32,438 nt of DNA from Halobacteriovorax sp. (GTDB lineage Bacteria > Bdellovibrionota > Bacteriovoracia > Bacteriovoracales > Bacteriovoracaceae), in assembly GCA_024686135.1 (NCBI GenBank), contig JAIBDQ010000021.1:1-32438 (forward strand), in the 5' to 3' direction. Below, piece after piece: positions 7,244 to 14,963 of the stretch (positions within the stretch are counted from its first letter, which is position 1; each line of letters opens with the position of its first letter). The notes under the pieces are model-generated. The model saw only the letters and a program-made list of their open reading frames with translations, did no database searches and was not told the DNA's origin. A program made the translations under genes and the position numbers.

Positions 7244-9453
7244 TAAAAAAGCCTCTTATTTACAAGGAGCTCCTGACCATCTTCCCAACAGCTATTCCCA
7301 TGAGACTTCTTTTTCTTTATGAATAACTTCATTAAGAACGAATAAGGCGTCAGTATTAAGTAAAATATAATTCCTAAAAAAACTTTATTAATTCCACCTT
7401 CTATGACTTTAAGGCCTTTTTTGAAGGGAATCGTTATGGCAGAAAGGAAAGGCGACAACGTCACCGCAAACAAGAATGGAATCAAAGCCAGTAAAGCTGG
7501 ATAAATGGTTCTTTTAAAACCAAAAAATGGCAAAGTCACATAACTCAGAATCTGGATAAACACATATACCTTGAACCAAAAAATAAGAAGTTCCTTTACG
7601 TTCATTCTTAACGGCTTCTCAGCCATATCTTCCTGTTTATTATTCACGTTTTGTTCTTCTTTTTTAAGAATAATATTCTCCAGTACAAGATAGTCCATTT
7701 CCGTATTCATAAAACAATTAAGGGCATCTTTTGGAGAATTTACAATTGGTTCACTTCTTACATTAAAAGAAGTGTTTATAAGGACCCCCTTTCCTGTTTT
7801 GGACTTCACTGCAGAAATCAATTTAAAAAAGTCTGGGTTCGAGTCATTAGTAACAGATTGTATTCTAGCCGTATTATTAACATGAGTAATTGCAGGAAGA
7901 GAACTTCTTGCAACCTTAAGGCGATCAAGTCCTTTTAAGTTCTTTTCCTCACCACTAAGGGAGTTTAAATGTTCACTTTTAACTTCATCCACTAAAAGCA
8001 TATAAGGACTTTTTTTAACATGGTTAAAATACTCTCCAGTTTCTTTTTCCAACATGGCGGGGGCAAATGGTCTAAAAGATTCTCTATACTTAATTTTTAG
8101 ATTAATAGTTCTCTGTAGTTCAGGGCTTAAAGCATTACCCAGGATTGATCTATTGCCTAAGGCCCTTGGTCCAAATTCTGATCTTCCCGAGAACCAACCA
8201 ATAACCTTATCTTGAATAATTAATGTGCTTATTTCCTCTATCAGTTGATCTGGAGTGACTACCCTATATGAAGCACCTGCCTCATCAAGTACTTCCTTTA
8301 TCTCAGATTCACTATATCCAGGCCCAAGATAACATCCTTTCATGCTATCTGATTTATTCACTAATCTCTTACTACTATCTTCACTATAGTGAGCTGCTAA
8401 AGCACACCCAAGAGCACTTCCAGCATCACTAGCCGCTGGTTGGATCCAAAGGTCTTCAAAGACTTTCTCTTGAACTAGTTTACCATTGGCCACACAGTTC
8501 AAGGCAACACCGCCGCTAAGACAAAGATGATTTTCACCAGTTATTTTTTTTGCGTACTTGGCGATTAACAATATAATTTCTTCAGTTACTTTTTGCACTG
8601 AAGCAGCTAAGTCCATTTCTCTCTGGGTAATCTCAGATTCTGCCTTTCTTGGGGGCCCTCCAAACAATTTCGAAAACTTTGAATTCGTCATCCTAAGACC
8701 AGTAGTGTATTCAAAGTAGGACATATCCATTTCATAACTACCGTCTTCCCTTATTGAGATTAGTTTGTCTTTTATTAGATCGGCATATACTGGGTCACCA
8801 TAGGGAGCAAGTCCCATTAACTTATACTCGCCATCATTAACTTTAAATCCGCAAAAATAAGTAAAGGCAGAATAAAGTAGCCCAATAGAGTGAGGAAAGT
8901 TTATCTGCTTTTTAATATTAAGTTTCTCGCCTTTGCCATGCCAAATCGTGGTTGTTGCCCATTCACCTACGCCGTCCATACAAACAACAGCAGCCGATTC
9001 AAAGGGGGATGGGTAAAATGCCCCTGCCGCATGTGAGAGGTGATGGGCTGAAAAATTAAGGTTGATTTTTTCTTTAGATAAATTTCCAAGTCTGCTAAGT
9101 TCATCCAAGATTCGGGACTTCATGAATATCTTTTCTTTTGCCCAGACAGGAAAGCTCGTAGCAAATGAAGTATAACCAAAAGGAGCGTAAGTTAAATAAG
9201 TCTCAAAGATTCTTTCGAAAGTTATAAAAGGCTTTTCATAAAAAACGACTTTTTCCACATCTGCGAGTTCAATGCCGGCCTCTTCTAAGCAGTACTTTAC
9301 CGCCGACACTGGAAAATCAGGGTCATGTTTTTTTCTGCTAAATCTTTCTTCAGCAGCTGCTGCCACAATCTCGCCTGCTTTAATCAAACAGGCAGAGCTA
9401 TCATGATAAAAAGCAGAGAGCCCAAGTATGTAGTTATCCATCATCCGGTCCAT
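7243..9453 (-). CDS. NodU/CmcH-type carbamoyltransferase fused to an SxtJ-like membrane domain
   Basis: The first ~600 residues are an O-carbamoyltransferase. The Kae1-like ASKHA domain has GLSAFYHDSSACL near the N-terminus, AAEERFSRKKHD, LSHAAGAFYPS and CMDGVGEW. The YrdC-like C-domain has the hallmark block SEFGPRALGNRSILG and FRPFAPAML. These enzymes move a carbamoyl group from carbamoyl phosphate through carbamoyl-AMP to a hydroxyl. From about residue 617, a further 120 residues hold several hydrophobic helices and end in FLGIIFYLILTPYSFLMKLF followed by a Lys-rich tail and CWEDG. This resembles SxtJ, a membrane protein usually encoded as a separate gene beside such enzymes. ATG codons at 9453, 9444 and 9441 are all possible starts; the conserved region begins just after the third. 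Confidence 0.88.
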   Translation of the reverse strand: MDRMMDNYILGLSAFYHDSSACLIKAGEIVAAAAEERFSRKKHDPDFPVSAVKYCLEEAGIELADVEKVVFYEKPFITFERIFETYLTYAPFGYTSFATSFPVWAKEKIFMKSRILDELSRLGNLSKEKINLNFSAHHLSHAAGAFYPSPFESAAVVCMDGVGEWATTTIWHGKGEKLNIKKQINFPHSIGLLYSAFTYFCGFKVNDGEYKLMGLAPYGDPVYADLIKDKLISIREDGSYEMDMSYFEYTTGLRMTNSKFSKLFGGPPRKAESEITQREMDLAASVQKVTEEIILLIAKYAKKITGENHLCLSGGVALNCVANGKLVQEKVFEDLWIQPAASDAGSALGCALAAHYSEDSSKRLVNKSDSMKGCYLGPGYSESEIKEVLDEAGASYRVVTPDQLIEEISTLIIQDKVIGWFSGRSEFGPRALGNRSILGNALSPELQRTINLKIKYRESFRPFAPAMLEKETGEYFNHVKKSPYMLLVDEVKSEHLNSLSGEEKNLKGLDRLKVARSSLPAITHVNNTARIQSVTNDSNPDFFKLISAVKSKTGKGVLINTSFNVRSEPIVNSPKDALNCFMNTEMDYLVLENIILKKEEQNVNNKQEDMAEKPLRMNVKELLIFWFKVYVFIQILSYVTLPFFGFKRTIYPALLALIPFLFAVTLSPFLSAITIPFKKGLKVIEGGINKVFLGIIFYLILTPYSFLMKLFIKKKKSHGNSCWEDGQELLVNKRLF

Positions 9454-9477
9454 TTTATCTTTATATAGATATAGTAT

Positions 9478-9483
9478 ATTATA
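9478..9483 (-). promoter_or_regulatory. Candidate -10 box for the carbamoyltransferase operon
   Basis: A perfect TATAAT (reverse strand) lies 25 bases before the ATG at 9453, in a very AT-rich segment between the divergent carbamoyltransferase and DUF5989 genes. No convincing -35 hexamer is seen at 16-18 bases, so this is a weak call. Confidence 0.3.
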
Positions 9484-9537
9484 TTTTTAAGCTGTGAGGC
9501 TTAATGAATTTCCACTAAGTGACGCACGGGGTAAGTA

Positions 9538-9687
9538 ATCGAGTTTTTTAAAGAGATTTGGCTTTATATGAAGGTGAGAAAGAAATACTGGCTGGCTCCT
9601 GTACTAATTTTTGTAGTTTTCATTGGAGCATTCTTAGTTTTGGCCCAGTCTTCTCCTGTCGCTCCGTTTATCTACACTCTTTTTTAG
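9538..9687 (+). CDS. DUF5989 (SxtK-like) small membrane protein, non-standard start
   Basis: This is a 39-49 residue single-helix membrane protein. The reading frame ends in KKYWLAPVLIFVV, then a hydrophobic helix, LAQSSP and VAPFIYTLF at the stop (TAG 9685-9687), the hallmark end of DUF5989 proteins. These small proteins accompany carbamoyltransferases and SxtJ proteins, and their function is unknown. The first ATG is at 9568, giving 39 residues. However, the codons upstream of it (EFFKEIWLY) align with the other DUF5989 protein in this window (EI-aromatic-xx-[MI]KxxKKxWL), so translation probably starts earlier. The frame is open only to 9535. The best candidate is ATC 9538, preceded by GGGG with 6 bases spacing. 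Its 3' end overlaps the convergent rfaE2 gene by 20 bases. It is divergent from the carbamoyltransferase, and its proximity suggests they act together. Confidence 0.7.
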   Translation: MEFFKEIWLYMKVRKKYWLAPVLIFVVFIGAFLVLAQSSPVAPFIYTLF

Positions 9688-10174
9688 GTACCAGATATTT
9701 ATCAATAAGTTCAGTAGAACTAAATCGAATTCCGTCGGTATAATGAACGGTTCCTCCATTCTTTTCTACAGCATAAACCTCATGGGTAATCATTCCTGTA
9801 GGATCTTCATTATGATTCCTATAATCCGAGCCTTTAACATAAATATTTGGTTTTAAATGAGTCAATAATTTTACAGCATCTGGATTATCATTGAGGGCCA
9901 CCAGGTCTACATATTCTAGAGAAGCAATACTTTCAGCTCGAAGCTCTTCGTGAAATATCGGTCTACCTTCTCCTTTTTTTACAAAGCGGTCTGGAGTAAG
10001 CGTGACAACTAAAATATCACCAAGGCTTTTAGCCTCTTGAAAATAACGCAGATGTCCCGGGTGCAAAAGATCAAAGGTTCCATGGCAATGAATAAGAGAT
10101 TTTGAAGTTTTCCTAAATTCTTCTGACCTTTCAAGAAGAGCATCAAGTGATAAGATCTTTTTTCGAAAATCCAT
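9668..10174 (-). CDS. rfaE2: Heptose-1-phosphate nucleotidyltransferase (RfaE2/HldE C-domain type)
   Basis: This is a free-standing cytidylyltransferase-like enzyme that would join an NMP, classically AMP from ATP, to heptose-1-phosphate. The N-terminal part shows HCHGTFDLLHPGHLRYF with the HxGH nucleotide-binding motif, then KPNIYVKGSDY, and near the C-terminus FSSTELI, equivalent to the ISSTxLI signature. The length, 168 residues, fits the single RfaE domain II rather than the bifunctional HldE. Its ATG overlaps the SIS-isomerase stop by one base (TAATG), so the two form a heptose mini-operon. No heptokinase or phosphatase is visible here; those steps would be encoded elsewhere, or the substrate may differ. 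The 3' end overlaps the DUF5989 gene on the other strand. Confidence 0.85.
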   Translation of the reverse strand: MDFRKKILSLDALLERSEEFRKTSKSLIHCHGTFDLLHPGHLRYFQEAKSLGDILVVTLTPDRFVKKGEGRPIFHEELRAESIASLEYVDLVALNDNPDAVKLLTHLKPNIYVKGSDYRNHNEDPTGMITHEVYAVEKNGGTVHYTDGIRFSSTELIDKYLVPKKECR

Positions 10175-10740
10175 TAGGTAAAGTTCCGTCGAATATAGTT
10201 TGAAATTAAATGATTCAATACTAAATGAACATCTTCAACAGGACCAAATTCCTCTGCTCCAGAACTTATATGAATACTTGAATTAACAAGTTCTTGAAGT
10301 GCTCCGCCGTTACTACCTAAAAGTGCAAATGACTTAAGTTTTCTATTACTTGTATATTCTATTGCTTTCAAAAGGTTTTCAGAATTACCTGAAACTGAAA
10401 CAGCTACAACGAGATCATTTTGAGACAATTCTCTCTTTAATTGGAGTTTAAAGATATTTTCATAACCAAAATCATTAGCGATGGCCGTAATGAGAGAGTT
10501 ATTTTCACATAGTGATATAGCTCTGACAGGGGCACCTTCAATTTCGCAACGAGAAAGGTCGTTAGCAAAGTGAGAACAAGTCGAAGCGCTCCCACCATTT
10601 CCAATAAAATAGATCCTTCCACCAGTTATAGTTGTATTTTTGATTTCCTCAAAAAAAGAATCCACCTCTCCATCACTAACAGAATTAAGTTGAGCAACAA
10701 CTTGAGAAATATACTTTTCGGTAAAGTCCTTAAGGTTCAA
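10174..10740 (-). CDS. SIS-domain phosphosugar isomerase (GmhA-like)
   Basis: This is a SIS-domain protein resembling sedoheptulose-7-phosphate isomerase, which makes D-glycero-D-manno-heptose-7-phosphate. The phosphate-binding loop GNGGSASTCSHFA (residues 48-59), the AISLCENNSLITAIANDFGYENIF segment and the VSVSGNSENLLKAI loop follow GmhA closely. The C-terminal VHLVLNH retains the His equivalent to E. coli His180. At the position of E. coli Glu65 it has Asp61 (HFANDL instead of HFAEEL), by alignment from memory, so it may act on a related sugar phosphate. The start is TTG with AGGA 7 bases upstream. It is coupled to rfaE2 downstream, and 71 bases separate it from the radical SAM gene upstream. 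Confidence 0.8.
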   Translation of the reverse strand: MNLKDFTEKYISQVVAQLNSVSDGEVDSFFEEIKNTTITGGRIYFIGNGGSASTCSHFANDLSRCEIEGAPVRAISLCENNSLITAIANDFGYENIFKLQLKRELSQNDLVVAVSVSGNSENLLKAIEYTSNRKLKSFALLGSNGGALQELVNSSIHISSGAEEFGPVEDVHLVLNHLISNYIRRNFT

Positions 10741-10811
10741 AATGCCTTCCTAATAGGGAGTTAGAGTGATCAGAGTAACAAATTATGTAAAAAGGGAAAC
10801 CTTGCTACGCA

Positions 10812-11873
10812 TTAAACAAAGCCTTCATGTCCCGGTTTTAAACGTTTTAAATCATTAAGGATCTTGTTCTTAGGATCGGTCACACAATGATGATTACAAG
10901 TTTTCTTTGGGTTTAAGTCCTTTATCGCAGCGATTGTTTCAGTGGAGTTCCACATAGCCTTAAATGATTGTTCCGCAATATCACCTAAAAGCCCATCATC
11001 CATATAGGCCTTATCCTGACAGGTATAAACCTTACAATCTGCCCCTATAACCGTTAGGAATTGCAGGTAAGGACAAGTTTTGTATTCTTTAGTAAAGTCA
11101 CTTTCCATTTCATGATAGTGATTAATGATAGAAAAGTTTTCATCTTCCAATGACTCACATTCTTTAATCAATGCGAATACCTTTTCCTTAAAACTTGTAT
11201 GATAAAGATTGTTTTCTTTTCCATCTACGGACGTAACACAGGGGGATATTTTTATATGTTTTGCTCCGGCATTTTTAAATTTCACTGCGGCAGCGAAAAT
11301 CTTTTCATGATTTTCTTTAGTTACAATAAAACTTACTCCGAGCTCTGTTTGCTTTGCAATTCTTGAAAATGATTTCATTTGTTCTAAAATATTATCAAAC
11401 TCTTTTTCTGAACATGACCTTGATTTTTTAAGAGATTCTCCGTCCCAGGCATCCGTAGAAATTCTTACCCACGAGGCATATTTACTTAAGTTTTTAGCAA
11501 TATCATTTTTTAAAAATGTACCGTTAGTAATCACTCCTATCTTTATTCCTCTTTCTCCTAAACCTATTATCGTTTCATTAATATAACGATAGGCTAAAGG
11601 TTCTCCTCCCCCACTTAAGGTAACAGAATGAATCTTCATTTCAGAAAAGTCATTTATCAACTCTTTCATTTTTTCCAGCGGAATAGAGTCACGACTATTC
11701 ATATCTTCGCCGAGGGAAAGGTTTGAAGATTTATAGGCGCAAAACCAACAATCGTGATTACAGGCATTGGTAGGCTTTAATCTTATATGAATAGGTGCGC
11801 TATGTTTTTCTTCTAAGAAATCTTTTACCTTCCCTGGAAAATGAAACGCTTTAAGAGAGCTGTATACACTCAT
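10812..11873 (-). CDS. Radical SAM/SPASM enzyme
   Basis: The radical SAM cluster motif CNHDCWFC is at residues 38-45, followed by TLSGGGEPLAY and VITNGTFL, the core strands of the partial TIM barrel. The C-terminal third carries a SPASM-like cysteine set: CPYLQF, GADCKVYTCQDKA and CNHHC. These enzymes use S-adenosylmethionine and extra iron-sulfur clusters to modify peptides or small molecules. Its start overlaps the stop of the SGNH hydrolase gene (ATGA). The GmhA-like and RfaE2 genes follow on the same strand, so it may act on a heptose-type sugar or on the product handled by the SGNH protein. The substrate is unknown. The family call is secure. Confidence 0.88.
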   Translation of the reverse strand: MSVYSSLKAFHFPGKVKDFLEEKHSAPIHIRLKPTNACNHDCWFCAYKSSNLSLGEDMNSRDSIPLEKMKELINDFSEMKIHSVTLSGGGEPLAYRYINETIIGLGERGIKIGVITNGTFLKNDIAKNLSKYASWVRISTDAWDGESLKKSRSCSEKEFDNILEQMKSFSRIAKQTELGVSFIVTKENHEKIFAAAVKFKNAGAKHIKISPCVTSVDGKENNLYHTSFKEKVFALIKECESLEDENFSIINHYHEMESDFTKEYKTCPYLQFLTVIGADCKVYTCQDKAYMDDGLLGDIAEQSFKAMWNSTETIAAIKDLNPKKTCNHHCVTDPKNKILNDLKRLKPGHEGFV

Positions 11874-13201
11874 ATGCCTTCCTTCATTTTCTTAAAGATA
11901 TGCTCTGCCATTAACTTATAACCTAAAGGAGTTAGGTGATCATCATCTTCTAATATTTTTGCACGCCCCTCGACATCAATAATATTTTTAAAATATTCGT
12001 TATTGTCTATAAAAATAAGATTGTTCTCTTTAACAACTTTTTCAATCATACTGTTCGCACTTTTATAGTCAGAAGGATAATTCATAACATAAAGTTTGAT
12101 TCCATTTTCTTTAGTTATTTTTATAATCTCATCCCAAGCCTCTAAGCGTTTTTTATCAACATAAGAGTCTACCTTCTCCTGGTCTTTAACTAGTTGAAAA
12201 AATTCTTTAAAATATTTATGCTCTGATGTTTTTTCAGGGAATTGCCCAAGAACATATTTGGAGTCGTACTTACTTTGAATTTGATAAACCTGAATTATCC
12301 GAAAGTATGCGTCTTCAAAACTTCCACCCCAAAAGTCATTAGGATAAGTTTTTGCTAAGTCGACTAACCAAAAAAATGCATCATCATGCCTTAACTTAGA
12401 GGAGAGAATCTTCGTCATATATATAAGGGTTGAGTGGATCATCTCTTTAGCAGAAGAGAATTTAATATTTAATCCTTCACAATACTTAATAAATCCGTTT
12501 GGTAATTTTTTTAAGTACTCTTCTTTAGTGAAAACATAGGCTTCTTTTTTTATATTACTTTTCAAGTCTAAATAAACCGCTTTAACTTGTTCAAAGTCGC
12601 CTTCCTGAATTTCCTCACTGCCCAATAATGATCTATGCAATAATGAAAGTTTAATATGGCGGAAAACTTTATAAATTCTTAGCGACTTATAAGAACTTGG
12701 AGGGTTAATTTCATACCAATCAAGCTTTAACTTATCATCATTTTCAATTTCGTATCTCTCGTATTTATCCGCGGAGCCGATTAACAAGACTATGGATTCT
12801 GGTAACTCTTCCTTATAATCTTTAACAAACTCCTTAAGCCTATCCTTAACTCCAAAGGTGCTATCTTCGCAAATTCCCATATTTAAAATAGTCTTTGGAT
12901 TGTTTGACTTGGAAAAAAATTCGAACAAATAATAGGGGTAGCTATGATAACTCTTTACATTCCCACCATTTGTAAAAGAATCACCAATAGCAAGGATAGT
13001 CTTAGACTTTTCTTTATTTCCAAACTTTTCATATACTCGGTCACGAACGTAATCGTTTGCTTCTTCATAAGGTGAGTAAGACTGCCCAGATTCTTGGACA
13101 ATATAGGCCCCGGCCAATCGAAGCCCCCCCTCTAGAAGGGCCAAAGATAAGACCAAACTTATAAGGCTAAGCGAAATTTTGCTCAGAAATTGGCGATTCA
13201 T
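11870..13201 (-). CDS. Membrane-anchored SGNH hydrolase-like protein with helical insert (paralogue A)
   Basis: The N-terminus has a signal anchor (residues ~8-28, hydrophobic, then LLEGGLRLAG). It is followed by the SGNH block I GDSFTNGGNV with the putative nucleophile Ser75, the block II glycine in NMGICEDSTF, a block III-like VLLIGSADKY and the block V DDDHLTPLGY carrying the Asp/His pair. Between blocks III and V lies a long helical region of about 200 residues. Block III has Asp where typical SGNH enzymes have Asn (GxxN). It is predicted to face the periplasm and to act as an acyl or ester transferase or hydrolase on a glycan. Three close paralogues lie at 21657, 23040 and 24570. AGGA 8 bases before ATG 13201 supports the start. 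Confidence 0.8.
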   Translation of the reverse strand: MNRQFLSKISLSLISLVLSLALLEGGLRLAGAYIVQESGQSYSPYEEANDYVRDRVYEKFGNKEKSKTILAIGDSFTNGGNVKSYHSYPYYLFEFFSKSNNPKTILNMGICEDSTFGVKDRLKEFVKDYKEELPESIVLLIGSADKYERYEIENDDKLKLDWYEINPPSSYKSLRIYKVFRHIKLSLLHRSLLGSEEIQEGDFEQVKAVYLDLKSNIKKEAYVFTKEEYLKKLPNGFIKYCEGLNIKFSSAKEMIHSTLIYMTKILSSKLRHDDAFFWLVDLAKTYPNDFWGGSFEDAYFRIIQVYQIQSKYDSKYVLGQFPEKTSEHKYFKEFFQLVKDQEKVDSYVDKKRLEAWDEIIKITKENGIKLYVMNYPSDYKSANSMIEKVVKENNLIFIDNNEYFKNIIDVEGRAKILEDDDHLTPLGYKLMAEHIFKKMKEGI

Positions 13202-13220
13202 ACAGAATATCCTAACACCG

Positions 13221-13240
13221 AATTCATAAGAACATGAATT
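13221..13240. promoter_or_regulatory. Inverted repeat in a divergent promoter region
   Basis: AATTCAT and ATGAATT form a perfect 7-base inverted repeat with a 6-base spacer, 20 bases upstream of the SGNH start at 13201. Position and symmetry would suit an operator, but the repeat is AT-rich and may be chance. Confidence 0.2.
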
Positions 13241-13335
13241 TATTGAACTTTCACCGACTTATGCATCGCATACAATATTTATTTAATTATGAAGAAAAAC
13301 TCAACGATATTAATGGCTTAACCACCACGATTCTC

Positions 13336-13344
13336 TGTTATAAT
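13336..13344 (+). promoter_or_regulatory. Extended -10 promoter for the DUF5989/PP-loop operon
   Basis: TGTTATAAT is a perfect extended -10 (TGnTATAAT), 31 bases upstream of ATG 13376. No good -35 hexamer is seen, which extended -10 promoters tolerate. It would drive the whole 13376-18457 operon. The same 9-mer occurs before the S74 gene at 29038-29046. Confidence 0.5.
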
Positions 13345-13375
13345 GGAGACCTAATTAAATCTTTAGGATAGGACT

Positions 13376-13564
13376 ATGGAGAAGAAGAGCTACAAAGAGC
13401 GGATAAAAGAGAACAAGCAAATTTTGTCTGAAATCTACGTGATGATCAAAACAAACAAGAAATGGTGGCTAATGCCCATTTTCATGGTTTTTGCTTTTTT
13501 GACTCTATTTTTAACCTTAGCTGGTGGAGGTTCCGTGCTCCCCGCCATCTACGCCCTATTTTAA
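13376..13564 (+). CDS. DUF5989 (SxtK-like) small membrane protein
   Basis: This is a 62-residue protein with one transmembrane helix. A charged N-terminus (MEKKSYKERIKENKQ) leads into EIYVMIKTNKKWWLMPIF, the hydrophobic helix, and a C-terminal LAGGGSVLPAIYALF. The KKWWL-helix-Gly/Ser-APxIYxLF layout is that of DUF5989, a family of unknown function found with carbamoyltransferase and SxtJ genes. It is the second such protein in the window and has a longer N-terminus than the one at 9538. It opens an operon lacking its own carbamoyltransferase, 16 bases before the next gene. AGGATAGG lies just upstream of the ATG. Family assignment is from memory of the consensus and is internally supported by the two copies. 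Confidence 0.78.
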   Translation: MEKKSYKERIKENKQILSEIYVMIKTNKKWWLMPIFMVFAFLTLFLTLAGGGSVLPAIYALF

Positions 13565-13580
13565 AAACTAAAGGATTCTA

Positions 13581-13784
13581 ATGATAGGTCGCTTTATAGG
13601 AATTGTTATTTCTCTCATAGGATTAATACTTCCATGGCGACTACGTATACTCTTTAGTGAGTTTCTCGGTTGGGTTACCCAGGCCATTTACTTTACCTAC
13701 TTTGGAATTTTTAATTTTATTTTAAGTGAACTTAGAAAAGCCAAAGAAATGGAAAGCAAGGAAAAAGATGAAGCACCAAGATGA
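13581..13784 (+). CDS. Small membrane protein of unknown function
   Basis: I do not recognise this family. The 67-residue product has an N-terminal hydrophobic helix (IGRFIGIVISLIGLILPW) and a second aromatic-rich hydrophobic stretch (VTQAIYFTYFGIFNFIL). A strongly charged tail (ELRKAKEMESKEKDEAPR) is probably cytoplasmic. It lies between a DUF5989 gene and a PP-loop ATPase gene whose start overlaps its last 17 bases. Its size and place suggest a partner of the DUF5989 protein in a membrane complex, comparable in position to SxtJ at other loci, but I see no SxtJ-like ending. The conserved position in an operon is the main reason to believe it is real. Confidence 0.6.
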   Translation: MIGRFIGIVISLIGLILPWRLRILFSEFLGWVTQAIYFTYFGIFNFILSELRKAKEMESKEKDEAPR

Positions 13785-14592
13785 TACATGCGCCATACTT
13801 TTTTCAGGTGGAACTGATTCTACCTTAGCGGCTGCCCTGCAAATTGAAGAGTTTGGGAAATTAATTCTTCTAACTTTCGATCGGGCTGGCATTGCTAAAA
13901 TTGAAAACAGTAAGACTAACGCAAAGATGCTTATCGATAAATATGGCGCCGATAGAGTTGAGCATATTATTATCAATTTCGACAAAGTCTTTAAACATAT
14001 TAGCTACGAGAACTACTTTAAGAATGTCATGAAACATGGCTTTATGAATCTGAGCACTTGTGGTCTTTGTAAGTTGAGTATGCATATTCAGGCCATCGAT
14101 TATTGCAACACTCATGAAATTAAATATGTAGCCGATGGTGCGAACCAGGGTATGAACATGTTTCCGGCCCAAATGAAGCCTGTCGTTGATCAAATGAAGG
14201 ATCTCTACCAAAACTTTGGCATTATTTATTCAAACCCTGTTTTTGAATATGAGTCTCCTGATGAAGGCAGTTTTATTTCAATGGAAAATGCCAATATGCT
14301 TAAAAGTCTTCCAAAACAAGATATGGAAAAAGAAATGCAAAAGAAAACTGCAGGAAAAATTCTATATGAAAAAGGCTTGGCTCCCCTTCCTAACGTAAAA
14401 GGCAGTGTTTATGATCGGAAAAGACAACCTCGCTGTTTTCAATTTATACTTTTTAAAATGTTTGCGAATAAATATTTCCTCGCAAATAAAACTTATGATG
14501 AATACGTAGGTGAAACGGTAGATTTTTTTGCCGACAAAGTGAAGGTTGCAGAAGCTATTCTAACCTCTGAAAAAGGAAAGAAGTTATTATAA
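13768..14592 (+). CDS. PP-loop (adenine nucleotide alpha-hydrolase) ATPase, QueC/ThiI-like superfamily
   Basis: The N-terminal LFSGGTDSTLAA (residues 11-22) is the SGGxDS PP-loop of N-type ATP pyrophosphatases. These adenylate a substrate before sulfur or nitrogen transfer, as in QueC, ThiI, TtcA and MnmA. A CGLC pair at residues 98-101 and further cysteines could hold a metal or a persulfide. The rest is not a close match to any family I recognise. I prefer ATG 13768 (AAGGA 5 bases upstream) to the ATG at 13726, because the PP-loop then lies at the usual distance from the N-terminus. It is coupled to the next gene by TAATG. With a cysteine desulfurase two genes downstream, ATP-driven thiolation of a sugar or other small molecule is the most economical inference. 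Confidence 0.75.
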   Translation: MKHQDDTCAILFSGGTDSTLAAALQIEEFGKLILLTFDRAGIAKIENSKTNAKMLIDKYGADRVEHIIINFDKVFKHISYENYFKNVMKHGFMNLSTCGLCKLSMHIQAIDYCNTHEIKYVADGANQGMNMFPAQMKPVVDQMKDLYQNFGIIYSNPVFEYESPDEGSFISMENANMLKSLPKQDMEKEMQKKTAGKILYEKGLAPLPNVKGSVYDRKRQPRCFQFILFKMFANKYFLANKTYDEYVGETVDFFADKVKVAEAILTSEKGKKLL

Positions 14593-14963
14593 TGAGCTCT
14601 AAAATAAAGGCTAAAATTGATTGTTGCGGTAGCAATTTTGAAACGGAGCAGGTCTCAATTCTCGGTCTATTGACTCTCTCTGTACCCCTGACGGTGGTCT
14701 GTATCTTCTTATGGGTGCCTACATTTATTCTTAGCTTTATAGGGTTCTTTAAAAATATTAATTCCAATCTTAAAACAATTATAAAGGCCAACCTACTCTT
14801 GATTGAAAAACAAGATATATTACCAAGGCTAAGGTGCAATTTCAGCGTTTGGGCAAATCCTATATCACCTAGCCTCTCTAGAACTGTATATGATAAATTT
14901 AATATAATCTCATTAGTCCTATGCTGGATTATTGCTCTTTCCGGAGTTGGTCTCTTTGTTTAA
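14592..14963 (+). CDS. Two-helix membrane protein of unknown function
   Basis: This 123-residue protein is not one I recognise. It begins with a short polar segment containing a CC pair (KIDCCGSNF). A long hydrophobic region at residues ~24-53 (SILGLLTLSVPLTVVCIFLW and onward) is followed by a polar loop and a C-terminal hydrophobic helix (IISLVLCWIIALSGVGLFV) at the very end. The stop overlaps the start of the cysteine desulfurase gene, and its own ATG overlaps the PP-loop gene stop (TAATG), so it is firmly embedded in the operon. It could anchor the sulfur-transfer enzymes at the membrane. That is inference from position only. Confidence 0.6.
   Translation: MSSKIKAKIDCCGSNFETEQVSILGLLTLSVPLTVVCIFLWVPTFILSFIGFFKNINSNLKTIIKANLLLIEKQDILPRLRCNFSVWANPISPSLSRTVYDKFNIISLVLCWIIALSGVGLFV

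Noticed and set aside
7243-9687. Calling this region a saxitoxin biosynthesis locus because of SxtJ- and SxtK-like parts
   Set aside because: SxtJ and DUF5989 are widespread with carbamoyltransferases in polysaccharide clusters, and no polyketide synthase, amidinotransferase or other toxin-pathway gene is present.
9558-9743. A 61-codon frame on the + strand overlapping the DUF5989 mini-gene
   Set aside because: It is the wrong frame: the real conserved peptide is read in another frame (9538-9687), and this one runs into the antisense of rfaE2.
14626-14633. GCGGTAGC, resembling the core of the ops/JUMPstart element of polysaccharide operons
   Set aside because: It lies inside the coding region for the two-helix membrane protein, the flanking bases do not match the full ops consensus, and it is not in a 5' leader.
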